A DNA stretch of 64,000 nucleotides from Dyadobacter jejuensis (GCF_003149085.1 NZ_QGDT01000003.1:186001-250000); one strand, 5' to 3'; counted from the first letter of the stretch, positions 43,801 through 55,710 are shown. Made by a program: numbers and translations. Notes: generated from the letters alone by a model not told the origin.

Positions 43801-46350
43801 TCAGGTCTCTTTTCTAAGTATCGCTAATGGCGAGCTCGTCAGAATTTCCCGGCTATTCAACACGCCGATCAGCACGGTGGCCAGGGTTACCAGCAAGGCA
43901 AGAATAGCCACAGGCCATAAAGCGGGATTGAATGGGGCGTCGAAACTGAATCGGGCTAAGGCCCAGCTTCCGGCCAGCGACAATACAATGCCAGTAAGAG
44001 ATGCCAGTGCACCTAAGAAAAAGTACTCCATGGCAGTGATACTAAATATTTGAAATTGGCTCGCCCCAATAGTTCTCAATAAGACACTTTCTTGTATACG
44101 TTGGTATTTGCTCACCATCACCGACGAAATAAGGACCAAAACGCCGGTAAGAATACTGAACCCGGCCATAAATTGTATTACAAATCCAATTTTGTTAAAC
44201 AATTCGTTCAATATTTTAATTACTAAGGCCAAGTCGATCATAGAAATGTTAGGATAGCTCAGGAGTATTTCCTGCTGAAAGTTTGCAGATACTGTCGGGC
44301 TGGGAACGTGGGTCATTAAGACATGAAACTGTGGTGCCTCTTCCAAAACACCCTCGGGAAAAACCACCAAGAAATTTGTTTGAACTTCAGCCCAATTGAC
44401 ATCCCTCAGGCTGGCGATTTGGGTTTGCATGAGCGTCCCTTGGACATTAAAGGTAAGGGTATCACCGAGAGACATATTGCCCCGCTCAGCAAAACCTTTT
44501 TCAATGGAAATGGGAATTAGGCCCGAGGAAGCATGATAGCTTCCTATCCATTTTCCCTCCATAATCGTTTCGGAGCTGGTCAGCGAATCACGAAATGTTA
44601 CCCTATATTCTCTACCAAAAATACGGGACGACTTACTGGTGGTGCTGTCAGCCCTATAATAGGCTACCCCGTGCCCGTTGACTTCCTCTAGGCGCATGTT
44701 TACAATCGGGACTATCTGCTGAACGGCCAGCTTGTTTCGCTGGGCAATTTCTATTACTCCATCTTTTTGGTGGGATTGAATATCGAAAAGGACGATATTG
44801 GGCTGGTCGTCGCTGGTAGACAATTGGATGCGCTGCATCAATATGTCTTGGGTAAGAAACAGGGTCGCTATCAGGCTAGTGGCCAGTCCTATGGCCACGA
44901 TTAGGATGGCCGTTTGGTTGTTAGGTCTGAATAAGTTGGCTAAGCCTTGTCTGGGTAAATAGCCCCATGAGGACGGGAAAAATCTTTTTAGTACCCGCAT
45001 CAACAAGAGCGCTATCCCATATAATAGTCCAAAAGAAAGCAGTACCCCCAATGTAAAAAACAGTGCGGTACGGGCATTTTGCATCTGATAGAAGGAAAAC
45101 AAGTATACAAAAAGTAGGGTGATGGTGTAAATCAACCATAAAGTGGAATCCTTCCAACTCGTCAATTGATTCAAATCGTTACGCAGCACATTCAGTGGAG
45201 AAATGTTCCTGATAGCCAGAAGGGGGGGCATTGCAAATAGGATGGAAATAAAGGTCCCTATCAAAATGCCCTGGATGATGGAGGACCACGATATGGCTAC
45301 GATAAGGTCGAACGGGAGGAAGTCTTTGATAACCACTGGGAGCACTTGTTGAATAAAAGTGCCCAGCACAGCTCCCAACCAGGAGCCCAAGAGTCCAATG
45401 CCTATAATTTGAATCAAATAGATCATAAATGCCTCGTTGGGCCTTACCCCCAAGCACCTTAGGATGGCTATGGAGGCGATTTTTTCTCGGATATAGATCT
45501 GAATAGAGCTCGCCACGCCAATACATCCTAATAGCAGGGCTACGAAGCCCACGAGTCCCAAAAAACGGGTGAGGTCTCTAAAGGACCTGCCGGTGTCTTC
45601 TTTCTGAATGGCTATGGTTTTATAGTCCAAGTCTGCCAGCTCGAAACGTTCTTTCAATGAACTGCTAAGGTTTTCGGCTTGCTGGGGGTTGTCGAGCCGA
45701 TAAAAATAGCGATACACAATTCTACTGCCTTTTTGCATGAGCCCCGTTTGCTCCAAAAATTGCATGGGGATATATACTGCCGGGGCTACGGTACTGGTGA
45801 TACCATTTTGACCTGGGGCCTTTTCCAAGATACCGGCTATGGCAAAAGTGACGGCTCCAACCTGAATGCTATCACCAACCTGGGCTTGGTATTGTAGCAT
45901 TAACGATTGTTCTACGAGGGCCTGGCGCTGGTTGCGGAATTCGTGGCCCGCCTGTAAAGGGATGGTTTCGAGGGATCCATAATAAGGGTATTCCCCTTTT
46001 AGCGCTTTGATCTGCGCCAGTCTGTTTCCTCCCGTTTTGGTAAAATAGACCATTGAAGCAAAACTGATTTCTTCGGATCGATTTTGGCCTATAGAATCAA
46101 TCAAGGTTAAGGCATCACCAGAAGGCTCCTTGTTGGTAGATAGGGCCAGATCCGCTCCCAAAAGCTGAGCGGCTTGATCATCTATATTTGTGGTCAGGCT
46201 TTCCCCTAAGGAATAGATGGCCACCAGTGCTGCTATCCCCAATACGATGGAAGAAATAAACAGCAGCAGGCGCGTCCGGTTACGGCGGCTATCGCGCCAT
46301 GCCATTTTAAAGAGCCATTTGAGTTTTGGCGTATCATTCATATTCGACAT
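43801..46350 (-). CDS. ybbP: FtsX-like ABC transporter permease (YbbP type)
   Basis: The 849-residue protein has the double FtsX layout of YbbP. After a first helix (LLLFISSIVLGIAALVAIYSLG) comes a large periplasmic domain, then three helices (about 270-385), a further helix pair, a second periplasmic domain and the final three helices (about 720-835). With YbbA it forms a complex of the MacB/LolCDE superfamily. In E. coli this pair stands beside tesA and is thought to move lipid-like or hydrophobic compounds. Here the ATPase gene lies 66 bases upstream on the same strand. Confidence 0.85.
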   Translation of the reverse strand: MSNMNDTPKLKWLFKMAWRDSRRNRTRLLLFISSIVLGIAALVAIYSLGESLTTNIDDQAAQLLGADLALSTNKEPSGDALTLIDSIGQNRSEEISFASMVYFTKTGGNRLAQIKALKGEYPYYGSLETIPLQAGHEFRNQRQALVEQSLMLQYQAQVGDSIQVGAVTFAIAGILEKAPGQNGITSTVAPAVYIPMQFLEQTGLMQKGSRIVYRYFYRLDNPQQAENLSSSLKERFELADLDYKTIAIQKEDTGRSFRDLTRFLGLVGFVALLLGCIGVASSIQIYIREKIASIAILRCLGVRPNEAFMIYLIQIIGIGLLGSWLGAVLGTFIQQVLPVVIKDFLPFDLIVAISWSSIIQGILIGTFISILFAMPPLLAIRNISPLNVLRNDLNQLTSWKDSTLWLIYTITLLFVYLFSFYQMQNARTALFFTLGVLLSFGLLYGIALLLMRVLKRFFPSSWGYLPRQGLANLFRPNNQTAILIVAIGLATSLIATLFLTQDILMQRIQLSTSDDQPNIVLFDIQSHQKDGVIEIAQRNKLAVQQIVPIVNMRLEEVNGHGVAYYRADSTTSKSSRIFGREYRVTFRDSLTSSETIMEGKWIGSYHASSGLIPISIEKGFAERGNMSLGDTLTFNVQGTLMQTQIASLRDVNWAEVQTNFLVVFPEGVLEEAPQFHVLMTHVPSPTVSANFQQEILLSYPNISMIDLALVIKILNELFNKIGFVIQFMAGFSILTGVLVLISSVMVSKYQRIQESVLLRTIGASQFQIFSITAMEYFFLGALASLTGIVLSLAGSWALARFSFDAPFNPALWPVAILALLVTLATVLIGVLNSREILTSSPLAILRKET

Positions 46351-46416
46351 AAAGTAACGATTGGCTGCAAGGCGGTTGAAGTGTTGAGGACTCTGGAGGG
46401 GGGTGCGTGGGGGCTG

Positions 46417-47103
46417 TCAGCCAAGCTGCTGATGGTTCGCCTCGATACTCCCGCCTTTTATCTTGATAATTCCCTGCGTTTTGGCCGCAAGTTCCATATC
46501 ATGCGTCACGAGTATGAGCGTCGTTCCTGCCTCTTGGTTAAGCTCAAACAGGAGTTTAACCACTTTGTCACTCGTTTCGGCGTCCAGGTTCCCTGTGGGT
46601 TCGTCTGCAAAAAGTATACTGGGATTGTTGGAGAAGGCTCGGGCTAGGGAAACCCTCTGCTGTTCCCCACCACTTAGCTGAGTGGGATAATGATGACTTC
46701 TTTCCGATAGTCCTACTTTGTCGAGCAAATCCAAGGATCTTTTGCGAATGTTTTTTTCTCCACGTAGTTCTAGCGGTACCATTACATTTTCGAGGGCCGT
46801 AAGGGTCGGTAAGAGTTGGAAGTTTTGGAAGATAAACCCGATGTATCGATTCCTGATGGCGGCCAATTGGTTCTCATTAAGATCATTCAGGACGGTGTCT
46901 TGCAGGGTTACCGTTCCCTGCGAGGCTCGGTCGAGGCCTGCACATAGGCCCAATAAAGTTGTTTTCCCGCTTCCCGATGGCCCCACGATACTCAATGTAG
47001 CGCCAGCCTGTACCGAAAAGTTGATATCTTTTAAAACGGATAATTTCGAGTTACCACTACCGTATATTTTACCTACTTGCTGAAGTTGAAGTATTGTATG
47101 CAT
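46417..47103 (-). CDS. ybbA: ABC transporter ATP-binding protein (YbbA/LolD type)
   Basis: The ATG at 47103 gives 228 residues. Walker A is GPSGSGKTT, the signature LSGGEQQRVSLARAF, and Walker B ILFADEPTGNLD, with the family-specific Q-loop region IGFIFQNFQLLPTLTALENV. This is the MacB/LolD/YbbA subfamily. It is the partner of the FtsX-like permease downstream and is divergent from the tesA-like gene. Confidence 0.92.
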   Translation of the reverse strand: MHTILQLQQVGKIYGSGNSKLSVLKDINFSVQAGATLSIVGPSGSGKTTLLGLCAGLDRASQGTVTLQDTVLNDLNENQLAAIRNRYIGFIFQNFQLLPTLTALENVMVPLELRGEKNIRKRSLDLLDKVGLSERSHHYPTQLSGGEQQRVSLARAFSNNPSILFADEPTGNLDAETSDKVVKLLFELNQEAGTTLILVTHDMELAAKTQGIIKIKGGSIEANHQQLG

Positions 47104-47246
47104 TAAAAGGAAGTTAAAAGGTAATAAGGCTCGGATTAGTAATGCCAACGCATTTTACTATTTTTGGGCTATGCTTTGGCTGACACCCATCCGCCGGCCA
47201 TGGTTTAAATGTATCGTGATTATTGCACCCAAATTAATAGTTTCAA

Positions 47247-47963
47247 ATGAAACATCATCTAAAGCTATCGTTGCCTTTTGTTTTTCGTGTTTTTTCGTTC
47301 TTCGCCATCGTAATTGTAGCATGGAGCTGCAATAAGAGTAAAAATGAAACTGATAGCAAGTTACAAGAATCGTCCGATAATCGTTCGGTAGATTCGACGA
47401 TTGTCAAAAAAAACATCGTATTCTTCGGGAACAGCCTTACTGCCGGTTATGGCTTGGACGACTCCTCTTTGGCCTTTGCCGGACTCATTCAAAAACGCCT
47501 GGATTCGTTGGGCTATGCTTATCGGGTGATCAATGCAGGGGTGAGTGGTGAAACTACGGCCGGGGGCAACAGTCGGATCGATTGGCTATTGAAACAACCT
47601 GTAGACATCTTTGTACTCGAGCTGGGTGGGAACGACGGATTACGTGGCATCTCCTTGGCAGACACACGAAGTAACCTCCAACAGATTCTAGATAAGGTAA
47701 AGGCCAAGTACCCGGAAGCCGAGCTGGTTTTGGCCGGAATGCAAATTCCACCGAATATTGGGTTGGCCTATACCAAAGAATTTAAGCAACTTTATATCGA
47801 ATTGGCAAAGGAAAACGATATCGCCTTTATTCCATTTTTATTGGAAGGAGTAGGAGGAGAGCCAAGCTTAAACCTGCCCGATGGCATTCATCCAAATGAG
47901 GAAGGCCATCGGATAGTAGCCAATACGGTATGGGCTACGCTCCAACCCTTATTAGAACATTAG
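47247..47963 (+). CDS. TesA-like SGNH esterase, lipoprotein
   Basis: The 238-residue protein has a lipoprotein signal (VIVAWSC, lipid Cys about residue 28) and a GDSL/SGNH hydrolase domain. The nucleophile block is GNSLTAGYG, the second block ends GGNSRIDW, the Gly-Asn block is ELGGNDGLRG, and the Asp-His pair lies in LPDGIHPNEEGH. It resembles E. coli TesA (thioesterase I/lysophospholipase L1, arylesterase). The next genes in the other direction are the ybbA and ybbP pair, as in E. coli. The stop overlaps the convergent small gene by 4 bases. Confidence 0.9.
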   Translation: MKHHLKLSLPFVFRVFSFFAIVIVAWSCNKSKNETDSKLQESSDNRSVDSTIVKKNIVFFGNSLTAGYGLDDSSLAFAGLIQKRLDSLGYAYRVINAGVSGETTAGGNSRIDWLLKQPVDIFVLELGGNDGLRGISLADTRSNLQQILDKVKAKYPEAELVLAGMQIPPNIGLAYTKEFKQLYIELAKENDIAFIPFLLEGVGGEPSLNLPDGIHPNEEGHRIVANTVWATLQPLLEH

Positions 47964-48238
47964 AGCGGTTTTATTTTTTTCCATAATTCTAGTTTTACTT
48001 CTTGAATTTCCTTTTCGGTTGCCAATACAGTGGCTGACGGATGTAGCGATGATTCGGTGACTTTTCCCCTCTTTTTTTGGTAGGTTTCATAGGCAAATGG
48101 ATCGAGCCACTGGTCGGAGTCCTTGTCTTTGATTAAGACTAAAAAGCCCCATTTCGACTCGTTTTGATAGACGTAAAGCCAAACCGATATTTTTATTTGG
48201 GTCTGACCATCCCGCTCAATTATTTTTTCATGCGTCAT
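47960..48238 (-). CDS. Hypothetical small cytoplasmic protein
   Basis: The ATG at 48238 gives 92 residues. A TTG five codons earlier is less likely. The chain is hydrophilic and probably a beta-rich fold (IKISVWLYVYQNESKWGFLVLI, then WLDPFAYETYQKKRG). I recognise no family. The stop codon overlaps that of the tesA-like gene. It lies after the 54-residue membrane protein gene on the same strand, 152 bases away. Confidence 0.6.
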   Translation of the reverse strand: MTHEKIIERDGQTQIKISVWLYVYQNESKWGFLVLIKDKDSDQWLDPFAYETYQKKRGKVTESSLHPSATVLATEKEIQEVKLELWKKIKPL

Positions 48239-48390
48239 ACTTTCCGACTCCAATATTTTTGATTACTCCAGGCTGAAGCAGGAGTGGCGCAGCATTGGTC
48301 TGAGAGGTCTGGCAACAACCAGTTTCCTCCCCACCTCCCTTGCGCCAATCCAAAGCCCTGCCACTTACTGCCTTCCCTACGATGGGGTCG

Positions 48391-48555
48391 CTACACCACC
48401 CGGTCACCACGGATGAGCCGTAGTATGATGGCGATCACGGCTATGACCAGCAAGACATGAATAATATTGCCCAGCCCAAAGCTGGCAAAACCAAAATAAC
48501 CAATTAGCCATAATATTACTAAAATTACGGCTATCGTATAAAGAAGATTTCCCAT
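48391..48555 (-). CDS. Small lmo0937-like membrane protein
   Basis: This gene encodes 54 residues starting MGNLLYTIAVILVILWLIGY and ending in LIRGDRVV. It has two hydrophobic helices separated by a Gly-rich turn (GFASFGLGN). The chain matches the lmo0937 family of tiny membrane proteins, which are widespread in Bacteroidota and often stress-induced. The ATG, the frame and the stop are clean, and the codon choice is ordinary. Function is unknown. It precedes the small hypothetical gene on the same strand. Confidence 0.85.
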   Translation of the reverse strand: MGNLLYTIAVILVILWLIGYFGFASFGLGNIIHVLLVIAVIAIILRLIRGDRVV

Positions 48556-48847
48556 TTCCAATCAAGTTTATATGAGTATAATATTATATTTGTGGCTTTA
48601 CAATTTAGATGCCAGTCGTGGCCTGCTCGTAAAATTGGTTTGATAATGGGGTTGTGGTCAATTTTTCTAAAAACTTGTTGATTCTTTTCCTTTGGATATG
48701 TAGCGATATATCTACGATTGGAGGTTCAGCTAAAAGGTTTTTGCAGTTGGGGTAACACGACATCATGAGGGCAATTTTTCAGGCTAGCTCCAGAATGGCG
48801 CTTATCATTATGCATTAATTTATTTTACCATTTAAATCTAGTCATAA
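48556..48847. other. 292-base divergent spacer
   Basis: No coding frame or RNA gene was recognised. It must carry the promoters of the small membrane protein (leftward) and the FucP-type symporter (rightward). No sharp consensus box or operator palindrome stood out. Confidence 0.5.
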
Positions 48848-50098
48848 ATGCCTTTAACTTCCTCTGTCGCTGAACAACCAGCACGATTTACCGACAAAAA
48901 GTATTTAGTAACACTCATTTTTGTTACTTCCCTGTTCATGTTTTGGGGTATTGCTATTACGATGGGCGATGTCCTTAACAAGCATTTCCAGCATGTGTTA
49001 AGTCTGTCAAAAACGCAGTCGGCATTCGTCCAGTTTGCCATCTTTGGGGCTTATTTCGTGATGGGGATTCCCGCAGGACTATTCATGAAAAGGTTTGGCT
49101 ATAAAAATGGGGTGCTATTGGGTTTGACCTTATTTGCTACGGGGTCATTTTTATTCGTACCGGCAGCAGCGGCTTCGTCTTTCGCCTATTTCGGAGTGGC
49201 TTTGTTTATCTTGGGCTGTGGTCTTTCTACGCTCGAAACCGTAGCTCATCCATTTGTGGCCGCATTAGGTGATCAGCGCACCAGTGACCAACGGATCAAT
49301 TTTGCACAGGCATTCAATGCACTTGGGGCCATATTGGGGCCTGCCATAGGATCTTACTTCCTGCTAAGGAACAATGTCGCCGGTAGTACCGATCTTACCT
49401 CCGTAAAGGTCCTGTATATTGTTATCGGATCGGTGATTGCCTTCATTGCATTTTGTTTCGCTTTTGTTAAAGTGCCGGCCTTGTTAGACCCACACAGCGA
49501 CCAAGCCGAAGTAGAAGAAACTGGTCCCAGTTCTTATAAGGCATTATTTGCTAAGCGCCATTTTAGATGGGCCGTTATAGCTCAGTTTTTTAATGTGGCG
49601 GCACAAGGCGGAACTTGGGCCTTCTTTATCAATTACGGTCATGAAAAAATGGGATTCACTGATGCCGTAGCTGGTAATTATATGGTCCTCTTTATGGGAC
49701 TGATGTTATTAGGCCGTTTTGTAGGTACATTTTTAATGAAATTTATTGCTCCCCATCAACTTTTGGCCATTTTTGCAGCTTGCAATATGGTAGCATGTAT
49801 CCTGATAGGACAAGATCTCGGCGTAGTTTCATTTATTGCCCTATTAAGTTTAAACTTTTTCTTTAGTATTATGTTTCCTACTATTTTCAGTTTAGGGCTT
49901 AAGGATCTGGGCAAGCATACGCAGCAGGCTTCTTCTTTTATTTCCATGGGCGTAGTGGGCGGTGCATTTTTTCCCTTTGCCATGGGAGCGGTGGCCGATA
50001 CCAACGTGGCCCATGCTTATTATTTGCCTATTATTTGCTACTTTATGATTTTCTTATTTGGTTTTAAATTCTATAAGGTATCCGAGAAGAGGGCATAA
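48848..50098 (+). CDS. FucP-type sugar:H+ symporter
   Basis: The 416-residue MFS protein has twelve helices and the signatures of the fucose/glucose-galactose group: TSLFMFWGIAITMGDVLNKHFQ at helix 1, AYFVMGIPAGLFMKRFGYKNGV, and LGCGLSTLETVAHPFVAALG in helix 4 with NFAQAFNALGAILGP. Family members take up L-fucose, glucose, galactose or N-acetylglucosamine with protons. The sugar is not given by sequence, but the ROK kinase 52 bases downstream suggests a hexose or amino sugar that is phosphorylated inside. Confidence 0.9.
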   Translation: MPLTSSVAEQPARFTDKKYLVTLIFVTSLFMFWGIAITMGDVLNKHFQHVLSLSKTQSAFVQFAIFGAYFVMGIPAGLFMKRFGYKNGVLLGLTLFATGSFLFVPAAAASSFAYFGVALFILGCGLSTLETVAHPFVAALGDQRTSDQRINFAQAFNALGAILGPAIGSYFLLRNNVAGSTDLTSVKVLYIVIGSVIAFIAFCFAFVKVPALLDPHSDQAEVEETGPSSYKALFAKRHFRWAVIAQFFNVAAQGGTWAFFINYGHEKMGFTDAVAGNYMVLFMGLMLLGRFVGTFLMKFIAPHQLLAIFAACNMVACILIGQDLGVVSFIALLSLNFFFSIMFPTIFSLGLKDLGKHTQQASSFISMGVVGGAFFPFAMGAVADTNVAHAYYLPIICYFMIFLFGFKFYKVSEKRA

Positions 50099-50150
50099 TA
50101 GATTGAAATTACCAGAATTATACATTTATATTAATTGAAATAGAAGAAAA

Positions 50151-51056
50151 ATGAACACTAAACTTTGGGGGATCGATTTGGGAGGGACCAAAATCGAATG
50201 TGTGGTGATGGACCCTGCCGAAAACAATAAAGTACTGGCTAGGGAGCGACTACCTACCGAATCGGTCAAAGGCTATGACCATATATTGAACCAAATTAAG
50301 AAACTTATCGATTCGGTGGTAGATCAGGTTGGCTACTCTCCTGAGCGGATAGGTTTTGCCACCCCTGGTGTGTTAGAGCCGGATACCCAACTCATGAAAA
50401 ACTCTAATACCATTTGTTTGAATGGTAAGCCAATGGGCAAGGACTTGGAGAGTTTGCTGGGAATACCTGTAAAACTGGCCAACGATGCCAACTGTTTCGC
50501 ATTGGCCGAGGCTTTGATGGGGGCTGGTAGGGACTATCCCGAGGCAGAAGTAGTATTTGGGGTGATCTTAGGCACTGGAGTTGGAGGTGGCTTGGTAGTT
50601 CATCAAAAAATAATTGCTGGCCATCATGGCATTGGAGGCGAATGGGGACATAATATTCTGGAAGAAAATGGACAGCCCTGTTATTGCGGAAAGTCGGGTT
50701 GTGTAGAACAGGTCATTTCAGGACCGGCCTTGCAGCGTTACTATGAACAAAACAGCGGGGAGAAACTGACCATGAAGGCGATTATGGAACGGTACGAGTC
50801 TGGTGAGGACCCCATTGCCACTGCCACCGTCGATCGACTATTGGAGTACTATGGACGTGCCATTTCGACGCTTATTAATGTGATTGACCCAGGCCTGATC
50901 GTAATAGGCGGTGGGGTAGGTAATATCGATCTGTTGTATACGGAGGGCTATGAAAAAATAAAATCATACATTTTTAACAACCGTCGACTTACTACACCCA
51001 TCCTAAAGCCACGATTAGGCGATAGCGCCGGTGTATTTGGGGCCGCCTTACTCTAG
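50151..51056 (+). CDS. ROK family sugar kinase
   Basis: The 301-residue protein has the ROK fold: phosphate loop IDLGGTKIE at the start, VKLANDANCFALAEA, ILGTGVGGGLV, and a zinc site built from GHHGIGGEWGHN and CYCGKSGCVEQ. No DNA-binding domain is present, so it is a kinase and not a repressor. Fructokinase, glucokinase or N-acetylglucosamine kinase activity are all possible. It follows the FucP-like gene, which supports import followed by phosphorylation. Confidence 0.92.
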   Translation: MNTKLWGIDLGGTKIECVVMDPAENNKVLARERLPTESVKGYDHILNQIKKLIDSVVDQVGYSPERIGFATPGVLEPDTQLMKNSNTICLNGKPMGKDLESLLGIPVKLANDANCFALAEALMGAGRDYPEAEVVFGVILGTGVGGGLVVHQKIIAGHHGIGGEWGHNILEENGQPCYCGKSGCVEQVISGPALQRYYEQNSGEKLTMKAIMERYESGEDPIATATVDRLLEYYGRAISTLINVIDPGLIVIGGGVGNIDLLYTEGYEKIKSYIFNNRRLTTPILKPRLGDSAGVFGAALL

Positions 51057-51092
51057 TGATTCCCGACACTAATTCCTAACCCTTAATGAATT

Positions 51093-51911
51093 ATGATGAA
51101 CTATTTTAAAATGTTTATTTTACTCTGTCCACTAGCCATTTCCATGGCTATGGGACAAGGTACCTTAAAGTCGAATATTGCTTATTATCCGGAGTCTATA
51201 TCGGCTCAGGATTCTTATATGCAAGAGCGATGTGTGCTTGATGTATACGTGCCCGACAATGCCAAAGGTTTACCGACGCTGCTGTGGTTTCATGGCGGGG
51301 GATTGGAAGGAGGTAACAAATCGATTCCTTCAACCTTAAAAACTGGAAAGTTTATCGTGGTCGCCGCCAACTATCGCTTTTCTCCGAAGGTGCGGCACCC
51401 AGCTTATATAGAGGACGCGGCAGCGGCCACTGCTTGGGTTTTTAACCACATAGGGGATATGGGGGGTGACGCCAATAAAATAATCATCACAGGTCATTCT
51501 GCGGGCGGTTATTTGGCCAGCATGGTGGGACTCGATAAGAGCTATCTGGCAAAATACAATATAGATGCCAACCGCTTGGCCGGTATTGCGCCTTTGAGCG
51601 GGCATTGTATTACGCATATGACGGTTCGTAAGGAACTTGGAATTGGTCAAAAACAACCGACTATTGACAAATATGCCCCATTATTTCACGCCAGAGGCGA
51701 TGCTCCTCCTATGCTATTGATCACCGGAGACCGGGAGATGGAAATGTTGGGGCGGTATGAAGAGAACGCCCTCATGATGCGCATGATGAAGCTCAACGGG
51801 CATCAGGATGTAACCCTATATGAGATGGATGGATATGGCCACAGTATGTTGGTGCCTGCTTACCTACCACTTATGGGCTTTGCCAATCGGGTGACTAGTA
51901 GTAAAAACTAA
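51093..51911 (+). CDS. Exported alpha/beta hydrolase (BD-FAE / esterase-lipase type)
   Basis: The 272-residue protein has a signal peptide ending near AMGQ (residue 22). The oxyanion motif is LWFHGGGLEGG, the nucleophile lies in TGHSAGGYLA, the acid in ITGDREME and the His in MDGYGHSML. This is the layout of exported esterases that take acetyl or feruloyl groups off sugars. It is within the sugar run, 36 bases after the ROK gene, and may trim decorations from the sugar that FucP takes up. Confidence 0.85.
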   Translation: MMNYFKMFILLCPLAISMAMGQGTLKSNIAYYPESISAQDSYMQERCVLDVYVPDNAKGLPTLLWFHGGGLEGGNKSIPSTLKTGKFIVVAANYRFSPKVRHPAYIEDAAAATAWVFNHIGDMGGDANKIIITGHSAGGYLASMVGLDKSYLAKYNIDANRLAGIAPLSGHCITHMTVRKELGIGQKQPTIDKYAPLFHARGDAPPMLLITGDREMEMLGRYEENALMMRMMKLNGHQDVTLYEMDGYGHSMLVPAYLPLMGFANRVTSSKN

Positions 51912-51989
51912 ATTTTAGACAAAAAGGGGTGCCTATTGCGATTTTTTCGTCCTTATGGATACGCATAATGAAACAAACATGATTGAAAT

Positions 51990-52826
51990 ATGAATCAAAG
52001 AAGAAATTTCGTAAAGAAAAGCCTGGCAGGCCTAGCATTGGCATCGTTTGGCGGGGCTAAGTTACAGTCGGCCCCAATAGCTGGCAAAAAGCAGAAGGAT
52101 TCTTTTAAATTGGCGATAGCAGGATATACCTTCGTCAAGTTTAAGCTCGATGAGGCCTTGGCTATGATGCAAAAAACAGACGTTAATTATCTGTGCATCA
52201 AAGATTTTCATCTTCCCATGGACAGCACTGATGCCGAAATTGCGGCCTTCCATCAAAAGCTTAAGGCTGCCAATGTACAGGGTTATGGGGTAGGGCCCAT
52301 TTATGCTAAGACCAAAGAGTCGGTAGATAAGGCCTTCGATTACGCCAAGCGGGTAGGGGTCGATCTGATCGTCGGAGTGCCCAATATGGAGCTACTTCCT
52401 TATGTAGAGTCCAAAGTGAAAGCCTTTAATATCAGGTATGCCATTCACAATCATGGTCCCGACATAGATCTATTCCCGAATGCAGCGTCCATTTATAAGG
52501 AAATAAAGGATATGGATGCCCGTATGGGAATTTGTTTCGACATGGGGCATAATGTGCGCGACAAGCAGGACTCCATTGCCGATATGGGGCGATACCATAA
52601 AAGGATTTTCGATATTCACCTCAAAAACGTTACGGCCGCAGAAAAGGCGGGGAAGACCTGTGAGTTAAGCAGAGGTATTATCGACATTCCTGCTTTTGTG
52701 GCTATGCTTCGAAAAGTAAAGTACAGCGGCACTTGCAGTCTTGAATATGAGAAGGATATGCATGATCCGTTGGCAGGTATTGCCGAGTCGGTAGGGTATT
52801 TTAGAGGGGTCGTGGACGCATCTTAG
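51990..52826 (+). CDS. Exported sugar phosphate isomerase/epimerase family protein (TIM barrel)
   Basis: The 278-residue protein has a twin-arginine-like signal (NQRRNFVKKS, hydrophobic to about residue 29). The xylose isomerase-like TIM barrel is seen in RYAIHNHGPD, MGICFDMGHN, RIFDIHLKNV and CSLEYEKD, which supply the usual metal ligands. Such proteins isomerise or epimerise free or oxidised sugars. It sits 78 bases after the esterase gene in the same run. Confidence 0.88.
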   Translation: MNQRRNFVKKSLAGLALASFGGAKLQSAPIAGKKQKDSFKLAIAGYTFVKFKLDEALAMMQKTDVNYLCIKDFHLPMDSTDAEIAAFHQKLKAANVQGYGVGPIYAKTKESVDKAFDYAKRVGVDLIVGVPNMELLPYVESKVKAFNIRYAIHNHGPDIDLFPNAASIYKEIKDMDARMGICFDMGHNVRDKQDSIADMGRYHKRIFDIHLKNVTAAEKAGKTCELSRGIIDIPAFVAMLRKVKYSGTCSLEYEKDMHDPLAGIAESVGYFRGVVDAS

Positions 52827-52858
52827 TAATAAAACTGTGGTTAAGTCGGTCAAAATTC

Positions 52859-52866
52859 TAATTTTG
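52859..52866 (+). promoter_or_regulatory. Candidate promoter box for pgi
   Basis: TAATTTTG matches the TAnnTTTG element and would give a leader of about 70 bases before the pgi ATG. The TTG partner is not clear, so pgi may also be read through from the upstream genes. Confidence 0.35.
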
Positions 52867-52926
52867 CAAGTAGTTAGCATGCAAAGCTGCTAATTTCAAT
52901 GTAAAATTTTGGATTTACCGACTTAA

Positions 52927-54944
<2,018 letters not shown>

Positions 54945-55059
54945 AACATTAGTTGTGGCATCAATTTTTTACTAGATTGGTGCGATAAAATCCATATATT
55001 TCGCAATATAATAGATTCAACCGACTGCCTCTTCCAATTTTATTGGATATTTAGTACCC

Positions 55060-55710
55060 ATGACGCAACCGAATAAAGCACGAATAATACTTGTGGATGA
55101 TCATCAGATCGTGCTGGATAGCCTGTCTATTCTGTTGTCTTCATTTGAAAACCTGGAAATTGTATCCGTTTTTACAAATGGTATGAAGGCCTTACAGTAT
55201 TTAAAGGAACATCCAGTCGATCTGGTCATATGTGACTTTAGGATGCCGATCATTAATGGAATCGACTTATGTGCACAGGCCAGACAACAAATACCCGATC
55301 TGAAGATATTGATGTTAACGATGGTTGAGGAACCCCAACAGATTAGATCGGCCATCAAAATGGGAATCAATGGCTATATCTTAAAGATGGCAGACACCGA
55401 GGAACTGATATATGCCATCAATACCATTTTAGCAGGTAAAAGATACTTTAGTGACGAGGTAGTGATCGAATTAGCTATTTATAAAGATGGGTCGCAAAGT
55501 ACCCCCGGTGGCTTCGCCAACTTAACCATACGGGAGATAGAGGTGTTGCGGCTCGTCGCCAAGGAATTGTCGACCAACCAAATTGCCGAAAAACTATACA
55601 TTAGTGTCCCGACAGTAGAAACCCACCGTAGAAATCTGATGCAGAAGATAGGAGCGAAGAGTGTGGTAGGAATGGTGCTTTTTGCCGTTAAAAACGAGCT
55701 TATCGATTAA
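55060..55710 (+). CDS. NarL/FixJ-type response regulator (orphan)
   Basis: The 216-residue protein has a receiver domain (1-120) with DD13-14, phospho-acceptor D59 in VICDFRMP, and the conserved Lys in YILKMADTEE. A LuxR-type helix-turn-helix (about 150-210) carries LTIREIEVLRLVAKELSTNQIAEKL and SVPTVETHRRNLMQKIG. No histidine kinase gene is adjacent, so its partner is elsewhere. A candidate small transcript with a terminator lies directly downstream. Confidence 0.93.
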   Translation: MTQPNKARIILVDDHQIVLDSLSILLSSFENLEIVSVFTNGMKALQYLKEHPVDLVICDFRMPIINGIDLCAQARQQIPDLKILMLTMVEEPQQIRSAIKMGINGYILKMADTEELIYAINTILAGKRYFSDEVVIELAIYKDGSQSTPGGFANLTIREIEVLRLVAKELSTNQIAEKLYISVPTVETHRRNLMQKIGAKSVVGMVLFAVKNELID

